Assembly (NCBI RefSeq): GCF_017498545.1
Contig: NZ_CP071793.1
Coordinates: 9,356,256-9,420,255, forward strand
Direction: 5' to 3'
Origin: Sulfidibacter corallicola
GTDB lineage: Bacteria; Acidobacteriota; Holophagae; Acanthopleuribacterales; Acanthopleuribacteraceae
Length of the DNA: 64,000 nucleotides
The notes below the pieces were generated by a model. That model saw nothing but the letters and a program-made list of their open reading frames with translations, made no database searches and was not told the DNA's origin. This document shows positions 46,580-56,551 of the stretch, in pieces. The position numbers were made by a program, and so were the translations under genes. Position 1 is the stretch's first letter; each line of letters begins with the position of its first letter.

Positions 46580-48322
46580 GTGTTTCCAGATAATTCCAGC
46601 CGACAACCGCAAACCATCCTCATCATCGAAGACGATGGGATCAGTCGCCAAATCCTCAAGGTCATTCTGGAAGAGGAAGGCTTCCGGTGCCTTTGTGCCG
46701 AGAATGGCCAGATCGGTTTGGACATGTGGCACGAAACGCAACCCGACGTGGTTCTTTTGGATCTGGAAATGCCTCAAATAGATGGGCTCGAGTGGCTCGA
46801 ACGGGTGAAACTCAACGAGAGCCTCACCCACTCGGTCATCCTGATTACGGCTCACGAGAGTGAAGAAAAGCTGAGTGCCTGTTTCGCACTGGGCATCCAA
46901 ACGCTGTTGCGCAAACCGGTCAATCGGCTGGAATTGATTGGTGTGGTCACGAGGGCTTTTCAATTTACGGAAATGGCTCGCAAGCTGGAACAACGCAATT
47001 TACTGTTGGAATCCACCTTTTCACAAATCAAGGGCGGCCTGATGCGTGTGGCCGGCGATACCGCCGTCGAACTGATCTCCAAGGACGGCATTCACATCCT
47101 GGACGCCAATCCCGAAAGCATCATCGGTCGCCCTTTGGCTCAGTTGCTGGGTAAATCGTTCAAACCCACGCAGAACGTCCTGACCATGGTTCGCAAGTCC
47201 GGCAAACCCATCTACAACCGCCGCCTGAAGTGGTCTTTGCGGTCGGGTCGCGTCATTCCGGTCCAACTCTCGGCCTTTCCCCTGTTGGGCCCGACCCCAG
47301 CCGGTGGCTGGCTGCTCCAGTTCGTCGACCTTCAACGCGAGGAGCGGGAGCAGTTACAGCGGTTTCACGGCATCTCGTTCGGCCGCCTCGTCGGTTCCTC
47401 GACCCAGATGAAAGCGGTCTATCGCCTGATCGACCGCATCGCGCCGACCATGTCCTCGGTCTTGATCCAAGGCGAGAGCGGCACCGGCAAGGAATTGGTG
47501 GCCCGCGAGATCCACGAGCGCAGCAACCGCGCCCAGGGCCCCTTCCACGCGGTCAATTGTGCCGCCATTTCGCCGAACCTGATGGAGAGCGAATTTTTCG
47601 GGCACGAGGCCAACGCCTTTACCGGGGCCGGCAAACGCAAACCCGGCAGGCTGGAGTTGGCCCACCGCGGGACCCTGTTCCTCGACGAGGTCGGCGAACT
47701 GCCCCTGGAACTGCAGGGCAAACTGCTGCGGGTGCTGGAAGAGCGCGCGTTCGAGCGGGTCGGCGGCACCAACACCATTCGCGTCGATTTGCGTCTGCTG
47801 GCGGCGACCAACCGCGACCTGCAGGAAATGGTGGTCGCGGGGACCTTCCGCGCGGACCTCTACTACCGGCTCCAAGTGGTGCCCATTCGGCTGCCACCGC
47901 TGCGCGAACGCAAGGAAGACCTGCCCCTGCTCGTTTCCTGGTTCATCGACGAACTGAACCGCAAGATGAATTGCCGGGTGAAACACGTCTCTCACGACGC
48001 CCTCAACCACATGCTCCACTACCACTGGCCAGGCAATGTCCGCGAACTGCTGAACACGCTCGAATGCTGTTTCGTCATGCGCCGGGGCGATGTCATCGGC
48101 CTGGAAGATCTGCCCGAATTCGCCGAACAGCCCGGCGCGACGACACCGGGAGAAGTGGCCATCGCCACACCGACCGAACCGGTCTTCGCCACGCCGACCA
48201 GCGAGCGGGAACTGATCCTCCAAACCCTGGCCAAGACCAACTACAAAAAGGGCGTGGCCGCGCGATTGCTGGGCATCCACCCCACGACCCTGTCGCGAAA
48301 ACTGAAGAAATACGGGATCTGA
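46580..48322 (+). CDS. NtrC-type sigma-54 response regulator with PAS domain
   Basis: A roughly 580-residue regulator. A receiver domain (about 12-130; phospho-acceptor Asp near 59 in VVLLDLEMP) is followed by a PAS-like domain (about 160-255), an AAA+ sigma-54 activation domain (about 265-495; Walker A GESGTGKE, Walker B LFLDEVGELP, R-finger region FRADLYYRLQVVPI), and a Fis-type helix-turn-helix (KGVAARLLGIHPTTLSRKLKKYG). The sigma-54 contact loop reads NAFTGA rather than GAFTGA. GTG 46580 is my choice; TTG 46565 is an alternative and neither has a strong site. The gene precedes a hybrid kinase by about 370 bases on the same strand, a plausible partner. Confidence 0.9.
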   Translation: MFPDNSSRQPQTILIIEDDGISRQILKVILEEEGFRCLCAENGQIGLDMWHETQPDVVLLDLEMPQIDGLEWLERVKLNESLTHSVILITAHESEEKLSACFALGIQTLLRKPVNRLELIGVVTRAFQFTEMARKLEQRNLLLESTFSQIKGGLMRVAGDTAVELISKDGIHILDANPESIIGRPLAQLLGKSFKPTQNVLTMVRKSGKPIYNRRLKWSLRSGRVIPVQLSAFPLLGPTPAGGWLLQFVDLQREEREQLQRFHGISFGRLVGSSTQMKAVYRLIDRIAPTMSSVLIQGESGTGKELVAREIHERSNRAQGPFHAVNCAAISPNLMESEFFGHEANAFTGAGKRKPGRLELAHRGTLFLDEVGELPLELQGKLLRVLEERAFERVGGTNTIRVDLRLLAATNRDLQEMVVAGTFRADLYYRLQVVPIRLPPLRERKEDLPLLVSWFIDELNRKMNCRVKHVSHDALNHMLHYHWPGNVRELLNTLECCFVMRRGDVIGLEDLPEFAEQPGATTPGEVAIATPTEPVFATPTSERELILQTLAKTNYKKGVAARLLGIHPTTLSRKLKKYGI

Positions 48323-48696
48323 AGCGGTTCGGGTCATCGATGCCCGCGATGTGGGATTTGTGGGAATCGATCCCGATGCAATCCCAGCGCAGGGCCATCA
48401 CCAACCCTGCGTTTTTTAGCGATTCTTAGCACAAGCTTGCAGTCTCTTCGTATTTCGCTCGCTTTTTTGGCGTCACTTAGCAAAAGAGGGGTTATTTGGG
48501 GATCGCGACCGCGAAATAGTGAACACCCATTCGGGTTTTACCAAAGGATCGTCGCGACCACCGAAATCGGACTTTTTCCAAATCGAATGATCCGTGTAGC
48601 TTGAGAGAACAGATCCAATCTCCGCGTGGCGCGGTGAGGAGTTGGCGCGCATCTTGGTTTGTCATCTGCCGAACGCTCGAACTTCGGGAGCGCAGC
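48323..48696. other. Spacer, nothing recognised
   Basis: About 370 bases between the sigma-54 regulator and the hybrid kinase. The kinase frame is open from 48601 but without a site. No repeat family member and no clear terminator are seen. Confidence 0.5.
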
Positions 48697-51600
48697 ATGA
48701 AGCCTTGGCATCTGTCCCTACCTCAAAAATATTTCCTCGTGTCCTTTGCAGCGATTTTTCTTGCCTGTTCGCTCCTGTTGCCCATTACCCAGAGCAAGAA
48801 GGACGAGGACTTCAGCATGCGCGAACTGGACCGGCTCCATCGCGAGATTCTGCCGTCCGGTGAACGGCTCGTCAGCAATATCGAGGTCTTGCGCAAAGAT
48901 ACGTTCGTCATTGCCGAATCACCCGCAATCCTGGCCTGGTCGGAAGCGAAAAAAGACCCGGATAGCCCCCCGAAGAAATCCACCGAAGATCTCGAAAAGT
49001 TGATCACCGGTGTCTTCCTGACCTTCGCCAAACACAATCCCCATTACCGGCAGATCAGCCTTTATCGGATCGATCAAAACGGCCAAGAGGCCGTGATCGT
49101 CGCGCGCCGCGCCGGAAAGCCCATCCGGGTCGAGCCCACCATGCCGAGATTGGAATCACACGAAAAAAGCTACGATCTGACACAGGCGCTCAGCAACCAA
49201 CAGACGTATCTTTCGGAATTCGCCCTCCATCGGGAACGGGGCGAGATTAAAATGCCGCGAACCCCAACCCTACAAGCGACGCGACCCATCTTCAACGCGT
49301 CCGGTCACATGGTGGGCGCGCTGTCGATCAAGATGGAATTCGGTGCGCTCTTCGATGAAATTCGTTCGCACGTGCCCGAGGGTATGGAGTTCTATGTCAC
49401 CAACGATGTCGGCGATTACCTGGTATCGGCCAATCCGACCGAGGAGTTCGGTTTCGACCTGGGCCAACGAAAACTGATCCAGGAGCGCTTTCCGGAGATG
49501 GCCTGGGTTTTTCAGTCGGGCAAGACCAAGGACGAACTCACCTTCACCCGGTCTCATGAGCGCAAAGAGACCGCGGTCTATTTCCATAAATTCCGCTTCG
49601 ATCCCGATTCACGCGAGCGATTTTTGGGGGTCGCGATCGCCTCGGAACGCGATCGCGCCATCATCACCTGGGATCGATCCATGAACGAAGCACTGATCTG
49701 GGGCTTCATTCTGGCGTTGGTTCTGGGCATCTTGGCGTACGTCCTCCACCGTCGTGACTTCCATCCCTTCTACCAGCTCTGTGAGGCCATGGAAGACGCA
49801 CCCAACGGGCAACTGGATTTGCGCGGTCTATGCGCCAGAAAGGACGAGTGGGGCCAATTATCGAAAGTGGTCCAGGGCATGGCGGACGACCACCGCGCGG
49901 CCTCCCAGTCCATTCGGAAAAACGGGGAGGACATTCGCGCCATCCTGGAGACCGCCCCCGACGGCATCATTTGGGTGGACGGGAACGGGGAAATCCTGAT
50001 GTTCAACCGAGCGGCCGAAACCATGTTCGGGTACCCGTCCGGCGAGGTCCTGGGCAGAAATATCAGCATGGTGATCGGCGCGCCCTACGTACCCAAACAA
50101 ATCTCGACGATGGGGGACCTCGATGCGGAAAACCACCGCAACCACGATCCCCGCCAGGAAACCGTCGGCAAACGGAGAAACGGGGACCCGTTCCCGATTC
50201 ACCTCACCGTCGGGACCAGTCGCCTGGGAGAGGAAGAGAGCTTTACCTACATCGTTCGCGACATTTCGGAAACGAAGTCCCTGGAACGAAAGCTACTGCG
50301 CTCCTACGAAGAATTGGATCAGCAAAACCAACAAAACCGGGCCTTGAGCGAATTGTTCGAACTGACCCAGGGAAACCGAAGCCTGCCCGATCTGGCCGGC
50401 GAGATCCTGGCCTTCTTCGCCGACAAATTCGAAGCCCAAATCGGCGCACTCTACGGTCTCGATGCCGCCGATTATCCCTCGCTGATCAAGGTCTACGCGG
50501 GCGGCTTTCACGTCCATACCGAATCCCACGACTACGGCATGGGCCTGCTGGAACGGGTCATTCACGAAAAGAAACCCACCTTGGTGGATAACCTGCCGGC
50601 CAACTTCTTCCCGATCGGCACGGGGGTCGGGGAGGCGCCCCCCAACCAACTGCTGATCTTCCCGATCTTCGAACGCAAGAACCTGGTCGGCCTGCTCGAG
50701 TTGGGAACCCTCAACGCGTTCGAAGACCGGCACCTGTCCTTCCTGGAACGGGTTTCGACCCATCTCGGGATCTCGCTCAGCTCGGCCCAGAACCGCGAGC
50801 AGAAGAAGCAGTTGTTCAAGGAAACCCAGACCCAGGCCGCCCAACTGGCGCAACGGCAGGAAGAGCTGGAATCGGCCTATTCGGCGCTGGAGAAGCAGGC
50901 CGCCCAGATGCGGCAATCCGAGGAAGACCTGCTGGAAAAGAACCGATTGTTGAAGGCACGCAAGGCCGACATCGAACAAACCAACCGCGAATTGGAACGG
51001 GTCAACAATTTCAAGTCCGAGTTCCTCGCCAACATGTCCCACGAACTGCGCACGCCCTTGAACAGTTTGCTGATCCTCTCGGAGCTGTTACTGGAAAACC
51101 GCGTCGAGAATCTGACAAAGGACCAGTTGGAATCGCTGAGTGTCATTCGCAGCAGCGGCAAGGATTTGCTGCTGTTGATCAACGACATTCTGGACTTCGC
51201 CAAGATCGACGCCGGCAAGATGAAAATCGCCAAGAGTTCGCTGTTGCTGCGCGAGAGCATCAACGATCTGATTCAGACCCTCGTGCCGCAGGCCGAGAAG
51301 AAGGGCCTGCCGATTCACGTGACCTTCGGCGATCCGATCCCGAACACGCTGTATTCGGACGGTCAGCGCCTGAACCAAATCCTGAGAAACCTGCTCTCGA
51401 ACGCCATCAAGTTCACGGAAAAAGGGAATATCCGGGTCCACACCACCTGCATTCAACCGGGCGAGGAGATGCTCGACGGCCAGATCGCACCGACCCATTT
51501 GGTGGAAATTTCGGTGACCGATACGGGCATCGGCATTCCCAAAACCCATCGGGAAAGCATCTTCGAAGCCTTCCGACAGCTTGACGCTTCGACCAGTCGC

Positions 51601-52431
51601 AACTTCGAGGGCACCGGCCTGGGGCTCGCCATCTCGCGAAAGTTGGCCAAACTGTTGGGCGGCGAAATTCTCCTGGACAGCGAGGAGGGCAAGGGCAGCC
51701 GGTTTTCGGTATACCTGCCCTGCCTCCACAGCCCCCAATCGTCGACCGCCGAACCACCGGCCTTTCGTCCCGAATCGCCCCTTCGGGTGGGCGACGGCCT
51801 GGCCAGGATCGCGAGTGGTTCCTTCGGCCCGGACGGCACCTCGGTCAACCTGAACGGCGCGAGCCTGAAGGATTCGATGGAACACCGCGAGGGGCCGGGA
51901 TTTCATCCCTCGGCGGCGATTCCTCATCCGCCAGGTTCGCCGGCACCGGAACCGGCTTCGGGCCCGGAAAAGGAATCGGACCAAGCGACCCCCTTCGGGA
52001 ACGGGATCGACAACGTCACGGCCCTGCTCGTGGACGACGATCTCCGCAACACGTTCTCCCTTTCCAAGGTCCTGAAGGACAAAGGGCTCCAGGTCCTCAT
52101 CGCCGACAACGGCAAACTCGCCCTGGAAAAGCTCAAGGAGCGCCGCGACATCGACATCGTGTTGATGGACATCCGCATGCCGGTGATGGACGGATTCGAA
52201 ACGATGGCGCATATCCGTGCCGACGAAGAGACCAAGCGGCTGCCGGTCATCGCGCTGACCGCACAGGCCCTGAAGGGCGACCGCGAAAAATGCCTGGAGA
52301 AAGGTGCGGACGACTACCTGTCCAAACCCCTCGACGTGGATCTCCTGCTCGAGCGCATCCGCGCCCTCATGAACCGCAAATCACCCGGTTCCTCCACCCC
52401 GATCGAACAACCATCGCTGGAAAGCGCTTAA
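48697..52431 (+). CDS. Membrane hybrid sensor histidine kinase (PAS-GAF-HK-REC)
   Basis: A 1244-residue sensor. Membrane segment about 10-30; a periplasmic sensor region of about 300 residues of CACHE type; second membrane segment about 330-352; a HAMP-like linker; PAS about 411-525 (ILETAPDGIIWVDGNGEI); GAF about 548-700; coiled coil about 705-770; HisKA with phospho-acceptor His near 781 (NMSHELRTPLN); HATPase with NAIKFTEKG, DTGIGIP and GTGLGLAIS; a Pro/Ser-rich linker; and a receiver domain (Asp near 1156, VLMDIRMPVMDG). ATG 48697 follows CGGGAG and puts the membrane segment at the N-terminus. The following GGDEF-EAL gene starts 13 bases later, so a shared transcript and c-di-GMP output are likely. 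Confidence 0.92.
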   Translation: MKPWHLSLPQKYFLVSFAAIFLACSLLLPITQSKKDEDFSMRELDRLHREILPSGERLVSNIEVLRKDTFVIAESPAILAWSEAKKDPDSPPKKSTEDLEKLITGVFLTFAKHNPHYRQISLYRIDQNGQEAVIVARRAGKPIRVEPTMPRLESHEKSYDLTQALSNQQTYLSEFALHRERGEIKMPRTPTLQATRPIFNASGHMVGALSIKMEFGALFDEIRSHVPEGMEFYVTNDVGDYLVSANPTEEFGFDLGQRKLIQERFPEMAWVFQSGKTKDELTFTRSHERKETAVYFHKFRFDPDSRERFLGVAIASERDRAIITWDRSMNEALIWGFILALVLGILAYVLHRRDFHPFYQLCEAMEDAPNGQLDLRGLCARKDEWGQLSKVVQGMADDHRAASQSIRKNGEDIRAILETAPDGIIWVDGNGEILMFNRAAETMFGYPSGEVLGRNISMVIGAPYVPKQISTMGDLDAENHRNHDPRQETVGKRRNGDPFPIHLTVGTSRLGEEESFTYIVRDISETKSLERKLLRSYEELDQQNQQNRALSELFELTQGNRSLPDLAGEILAFFADKFEAQIGALYGLDAADYPSLIKVYAGGFHVHTESHDYGMGLLERVIHEKKPTLVDNLPANFFPIGTGVGEAPPNQLLIFPIFERKNLVGLLELGTLNAFEDRHLSFLERVSTHLGISLSSAQNREQKKQLFKETQTQAAQLAQRQEELESAYSALEKQAAQMRQSEEDLLEKNRLLKARKADIEQTNRELERVNNFKSEFLANMSHELRTPLNSLLILSELLLENRVENLTKDQLESLSVIRSSGKDLLLLINDILDFAKIDAGKMKIAKSSLLLRESINDLIQTLVPQAEKKGLPIHVTFGDPIPNTLYSDGQRLNQILRNLLSNAIKFTEKGNIRVHTTCIQPGEEMLDGQIAPTHLVEISVTDTGIGIPKTHRESIFEAFRQLDASTSRNFEGTGLGLAISRKLAKLLGGEILLDSEEGKGSRFSVYLPCLHSPQSSTAEPPAFRPESPLRVGDGLARIASGSFGPDGTSVNLNGASLKDSMEHREGPGFHPSAAIPHPPGSPAPEPASGPEKESDQATPFGNGIDNVTALLVDDDLRNTFSLSKVLKDKGLQVLIADNGKLALEKLKERRDIDIVLMDIRMPVMDGFETMAHIRADEETKRLPVIALTAQALKGDREKCLEKGADDYLSKPLDVDLLLERIRALMNRKSPGSSTPIEQPSLESA

Positions 52432-52444
52432 TTGGAGTCAACAC

Positions 52445-54550
52445 ATGGAGCAGTACTACAAACCCAAGGTTCTGATCGTCGATGACATTCCCACCAATCT
52501 CTTTCTGATGAGCAAGATCCTGCAACCCCTGGACGCCCACGTCTTCATGGCGGCATCCGGCGAGGAGGCCCTGTCGCTCACATTGCGCCATCAATTCTCG
52601 GTGATCCTGCTCGACGTGCAAATGCCGAACATGGATGGATTCGAGACGGCCTCGCTGATTCGTTCCTACTTCGAAACCAAGTGCGTACCGATCATTTTCG
52701 TCACGGCGATCCATAAGAACGACACCTACATTCTGCGCGGTTACGAGGTGGGCGCGGTGGACTACTTGTTCAAACCCGTGGACCGCGACATCCTGGTTTC
52801 CAAGGTCAAGGTGTTCCTGGAACTGGACCGCCAACGCCACGCCCTGGAAGAGGCGATGAACAGCATCAAGACCCTGGGCCACCAAAAGGAGATGCTGCTC
52901 GAGTGTGCCGGCGAAGGCATCGTGGGCCTGGACAGCCAGGGCCGGATCACCTTCATGAATCCGGCGGCGCTCAGCATGCTGGGTTTTCAGACCCAGGAAA
53001 TCCGCGATCTGGAACTCGGCGACCTGTTCGTCGAGGACGACCCCGGCGTGCGTTCCTTCCCGGACGGTTGGGAATCGATACGCGCCCACGAGAACCAGTT
53101 GCGCAGCAAGGGGAACCGGACCTTTCCGGTGGTGTTCTCGAGTTCGGTCATTCGCGAACGGGGCCTGGTGACCGGCGGGGTGATGGTCTTCCTGGACATC
53201 AGCGAACGAAAGAAAGCGGAGCAAAAGCTGTTGGAACTGGCCAACTACGATCACCTGACCAAACTGCCCAACCGCACGACCTTTCGCCAGCAATTGGAAA
53301 AGATGATCAGTCGCAACAAGCGGTACGACCGCAAGGTGTCCGTCATCTTCCTGGACCTGGACAACTTCAAGGGCATCAACGACAGCATGGGCCACGACGC
53401 CGGCGATGCGCTGCTCAAAGGCCTCGCGAAATTGCTGATCGAGTCGGTGCGCGACTACGACGTGGTCGCCCGCCTGGCCGGCGACGAGTTCGGCATTCTC
53501 CTGGAAGGTTTCGAGTCGGCCAGAGACGTCATCATGGTGGGCCAAAAAATCCTGGAACGGATCCAGGCACCCTTCACGATCCAGGGCCGCCAGGTGTTCG
53601 TCACCTGCAGCTTGGGCATCGCCACCTTTCCCGAGTCGGGCACCGACCCGGAGGCTCTCATCAAGGCCGCCGACATCGCGATGTACGAAGCCAAACGCGA
53701 AGGCAAGGACACCCTCAAGTTCTTCGATCAGAGCATGCAGATCCAGGCCCGCCAGCGCATGGAACTCGAAGGGGAACTACGCCACGCCCTGAATCGCAAC
53801 GAGCTCAGCCTGCATTTCCAACCCCAGGTGGATCCCGGCAGCCATCAGATCAAGGGTATGGAAGCCCTGTTGCGCTGGAACCACCCGACCATGGGTTCGG
53901 TGAGCCCGGCCAAATTCATCCCGCTCGCCGAAGAAACCGGGCTGATTCTCCCGATCGGCGAATGGGTCATGCAGCAGGCCTGTATCCAAGCGGCCTCCTG
54001 GCACCGCCACTTCGGCCCCAAGAGTCCGCGCATGGCGGTCAACGTCTCCCCGCGCCAGTTGAAGAAAGGGGCGTTCCTGGACGTGGTTCAGAAGGTCCTG
54101 GCCGAGACCTCCCTGCCGCCCGGGCTCCTGGAGATCGAATTGACCGAATCGACCATCATGGAGGACTCCTGCAATACCATCACCTTGCTGGAAGAATTCC
54201 ATCGCCTGGGGTTGATGATCGCCGTGGACGACTTCGGCACCGGCTATTCGTCCTTGAGCTACCTGACCCGCCTGCCGGTGGATGTCCTCAAGATCGACCG
54301 GTCCTTCGTCAGCGGCATTGGCACGGATCTGAACTCCGAGGTCATCATCCGCGGCATTCTCTCGCTGGCGGAATCGATGGAGCTGAACGTGGTGGCCGAG
54401 GGTGTGGAAGATCGGGAGCATTTGGAGTTCTTCCAAAACCATCCGTGCCAATTGTTTCAGGGTTATTACTTTCACAAGCCCATGACCGGCGACCAGGCCA
54501 CGGCGCTGCTGAAGGATCAACTGACGCGGCGCATGGTGAGCAACACCTGA
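52445..54550 (+). CDS. REC-PAS-GGDEF-EAL c-di-GMP turnover protein
   Basis: A 701-residue response regulator. Receiver domain about 8-125 (Asp in VILLDVQMPNMDG near 60); PAS about 145-265; diguanylate cyclase domain about 275-430 with AGDEF at the active site (near 345), a variant that can be active; EAL phosphodiesterase domain about 445-690 with EALLRW near 472, NVSPRQL, ELTES, DDFGTGYSSL and KIDRSFV, all expected for an active enzyme. It is 13 bases downstream of the hybrid kinase and is probably phosphorylated by it or a related kinase. A family B repeat starts 24 bases after the stop. Confidence 0.93.
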   Translation: MEQYYKPKVLIVDDIPTNLFLMSKILQPLDAHVFMAASGEEALSLTLRHQFSVILLDVQMPNMDGFETASLIRSYFETKCVPIIFVTAIHKNDTYILRGYEVGAVDYLFKPVDRDILVSKVKVFLELDRQRHALEEAMNSIKTLGHQKEMLLECAGEGIVGLDSQGRITFMNPAALSMLGFQTQEIRDLELGDLFVEDDPGVRSFPDGWESIRAHENQLRSKGNRTFPVVFSSSVIRERGLVTGGVMVFLDISERKKAEQKLLELANYDHLTKLPNRTTFRQQLEKMISRNKRYDRKVSVIFLDLDNFKGINDSMGHDAGDALLKGLAKLLIESVRDYDVVARLAGDEFGILLEGFESARDVIMVGQKILERIQAPFTIQGRQVFVTCSLGIATFPESGTDPEALIKAADIAMYEAKREGKDTLKFFDQSMQIQARQRMELEGELRHALNRNELSLHFQPQVDPGSHQIKGMEALLRWNHPTMGSVSPAKFIPLAEETGLILPIGEWVMQQACIQAASWHRHFGPKSPRMAVNVSPRQLKKGAFLDVVQKVLAETSLPPGLLEIELTESTIMEDSCNTITLLEEFHRLGLMIAVDDFGTGYSSLSYLTRLPVDVLKIDRSFVSGIGTDLNSEVIIRGILSLAESMELNVVAEGVEDREHLEFFQNHPCQLFQGYYFHKPMTGDQATALLKDQLTRRMVSNT

Positions 54551-54574
54551 GTCCACGAACGGGGCGACTGGGTT

Positions 54575-54606
54575 TGTCCACTAAAAACACGAAAAAACAC
54601 GAAAAC
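54575..54606 (+). repeat. Family B element
   Basis: TGTCCACTAAAAACACG then AAAAAACACGAAAAC; matches 28063-28094 almost exactly. It starts 24 bases past the stop codon of the GGDEF-EAL gene, in the same orientation relative to transcription. Confidence 0.88.
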
Positions 54607-54669
54607 GCGCTTCCCCGCCGGGTCGGCTCCGCGCCAACGGCTCGACTCCACCGAGGGGTTCGATTTTTG

Positions 54670-55660
54670 TCCACGGATCACACGGATCTACACGAATCAG
54701 GAATCCATCACCACCGCGTTCGGCCATGGGGTTTTTTTGGTTTTCCGGCTTCCCGATCTCCTCTTCGCTCACAAGCGCCATTCCGGAAGGGAGAGAAGGG
54801 CTTCTATATCGCGTCCTTTCAAGTCACGGGGACAGTCACACCTAAGTGCTTGAAAATATTATTATTCATTTCAAGTACTACCAGGAGACCCTTGGGTTCG
54901 ACATGCTCGTGCGGACGCATATTCGTGCCTGTCGGGTGATTCGTGGACGGTTCTTTCCCGGTTACCAAGAACGACCCGGAAGGCATAGCGAACGATGCCG
55001 GGTGTACCCTGTTCGTGTGTCTTCAGGAGTTACGGGGACAGTCACATCTAAGCATTCTTGTCCACGAATCACACGGATCTACACGAATCAGGAATTCATC
55101 ACCACCGCGTTTCGCGGTAGGGTTTTTTTGGTTCTTCGGCTTCCCGATCTCTTCGCTGCTCGGGAGCGCCATCCCGGCCCGGAGAGGCGGGCTTCCATAT
55201 CGCATCTTTTCGAGTCACGGGGACAGTCACATCTAAAGGAAGGAGTTGCGGAGGCAGTTACACCTAAGCACTTAAAAATATTATATTTAATATCAAATAC
55301 CACCAAGAGCCCCTGGGTTCGACATGCTCGTGCGGACGCCTATTCGTGTCATCCGAGTAATTCGTGGGCAGTTCTTTCCCGGTAACCAAGAGCGACCCGG
55401 AAGGCTTGGCGAACGATGCCGGGAGTATCCTTTTCGTGTTTTTTCGTGTTTTTTCGTGTTTTTCGTGGACATCTCTTGCCGAGAAGGAGGTGCGGAGGCA
55501 GTTACACCTAAGCACTTAGAAATATTATGTTTAATATCAAATACTACCAAGAGACTCTGGGTTCGACATGCTCGAGCGGACGCCTATTCGTGTCATCCGA
55601 GTGATTCGTGGGCAGTTCTTTCCCGGTAACCAAGAACGACCCGGAAGGCTTGGCGAACGA
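54670..55660 (+). repeat. Family A units, two plus two partial copies
   Basis: The first arm (TCCACGGATCACACGG) is at 54670 and again, as TCCACGAATCACACGG, at 55061: a 391 bp step matching the 45 kb array. Two further pieces with ACACCTAAGCACTTA, CTGGGTTCGACATGCTCG and ATTCGTGTCATCCGAGT follow about 235 bp apart. These shorter units lack the first arm. Confidence 0.85.
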
Positions 55661-55779
55661 TGCCGGGAGTATCCTTTTCGTGTTTTTTCGTGTTTTTCGT
55701 GGACATCTCTTGCCGAGAGACCCATCCGCTTCCCCGTATTTCGTGGACTGATTTCGTGGTGCATGAGCGGCTTGTGATA

Positions 55780-55785
55780 TATAAT
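55780..55785 (+). promoter_or_regulatory. Possible -10 box of AhpD-like gene
   Basis: A perfect TATAAT lies 32 bases before the start codon at 55818 inside an AT-rich patch. I cannot find a good -35 hexamer at 16-18 bases upstream, so this is only suggestive. Confidence 0.4.
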
Positions 55786-55817
55786 TGGCCATTCCTTTCA
55801 ACACATGGAGCCAAGTC

Positions 55818-56354
55818 ATGAGTCGATTTGAGCTGGTGCGGGACCCGTCCGGCGACCCGCATCTCGAAGACCTTTATGACGATATGGTGAAAACGGGATT
55901 CGGTAAGGAATTCCCCATCAACTGGTTCACATCTCAGGCACTGAGGCCTGATATTTTAGAGGCCACCTGGTTCCTGACCAAACGCATTTTGGTAGAGGGA
56001 CTGCTGCCGGCCAGCCTCAAGCAAATGATCGCCACCACCATTTCGGTACACAATCATTGTAGATACTGTACCGTGACCCATACCGGCGCGTTGGAAGCCT
56101 TGGGAATATCCAAGGAAGTCATCGAAAGTTGTATATTGGACAAGGACCTATCCGGTGTGCCGATACAGTATCGCGACATACTGAAATTTGCCGTCAAAGC
56201 CGCCAAAGACCCCAATTCAATCCAAGATGAAGACTATCGGAAACTGAAAGAAAACGGTCTGAACCACAAGGAAATCTTGGAACTCGTCATGATGTCCGCA
56301 TTTATCAACTTCATCAACACTTGGGCAGATGCCAGCGGTATCGAAATCGATTGA
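55818..56354 (+). CDS. AhpD-like/carboxymuconolactone decarboxylase family protein
   Basis: A 178-residue helical protein with the AhpD/CMD core. The redox motif CRYC is at 81-84 with His88 four residues on (HNHCRYCTVTH), the arrangement used for disulphide relay in alkyl hydroperoxidase D. Family members either reduce peroxiredoxins or act as decarboxylases; the CxxC favours a redox role. ATG 55818 is supported by GGAG seven bases upstream. Codon use is less GC-rich than its neighbours (for example TATTTTAGAG, AGATACTGTACC), which could reflect recent acquisition. It sits alone between a repeat array and a kinase gene. Confidence 0.87.
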   Translation: MSRFELVRDPSGDPHLEDLYDDMVKTGFGKEFPINWFTSQALRPDILEATWFLTKRILVEGLLPASLKQMIATTISVHNHCRYCTVTHTGALEALGISKEVIESCILDKDLSGVPIQYRDILKFAVKAAKDPNSIQDEDYRKLKENGLNHKEILELVMMSAFINFINTWADASGIEID

Positions 56355-56551
56355 CGCACACCTGGCCGAATCCGGTGCTCTTGCCACGACCCGACATCGG
56401 CCAACGGAATGAGCAAGGATGGGTTTTTCGGCAAAATAACCCTTCGCCGATAGTGAGCCGATACATGAGACACCCTGGAATTCGGTGACACATCACGCCA
56501 GGCGAATCGTTGACACCATCGTCGTTGCTGGGTGGAGATTGACTCGAGGCC

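Larger units (their letters stand above)
54551..55817. other. Repeat-array spacer
   Basis: No gene is supported in about 1.3 kb. It holds family B at 54575-54606, the GGGTCGGCTCCGCGCC linker, family A units starting at 54670 and 55061, two truncated second halves of family A near 55265-55430 and 55500-55660, and family B-like runs at about 55433-55470 and 55677-55705. A probable promoter for the AhpD-like gene is at its right end. Confidence 0.75.
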
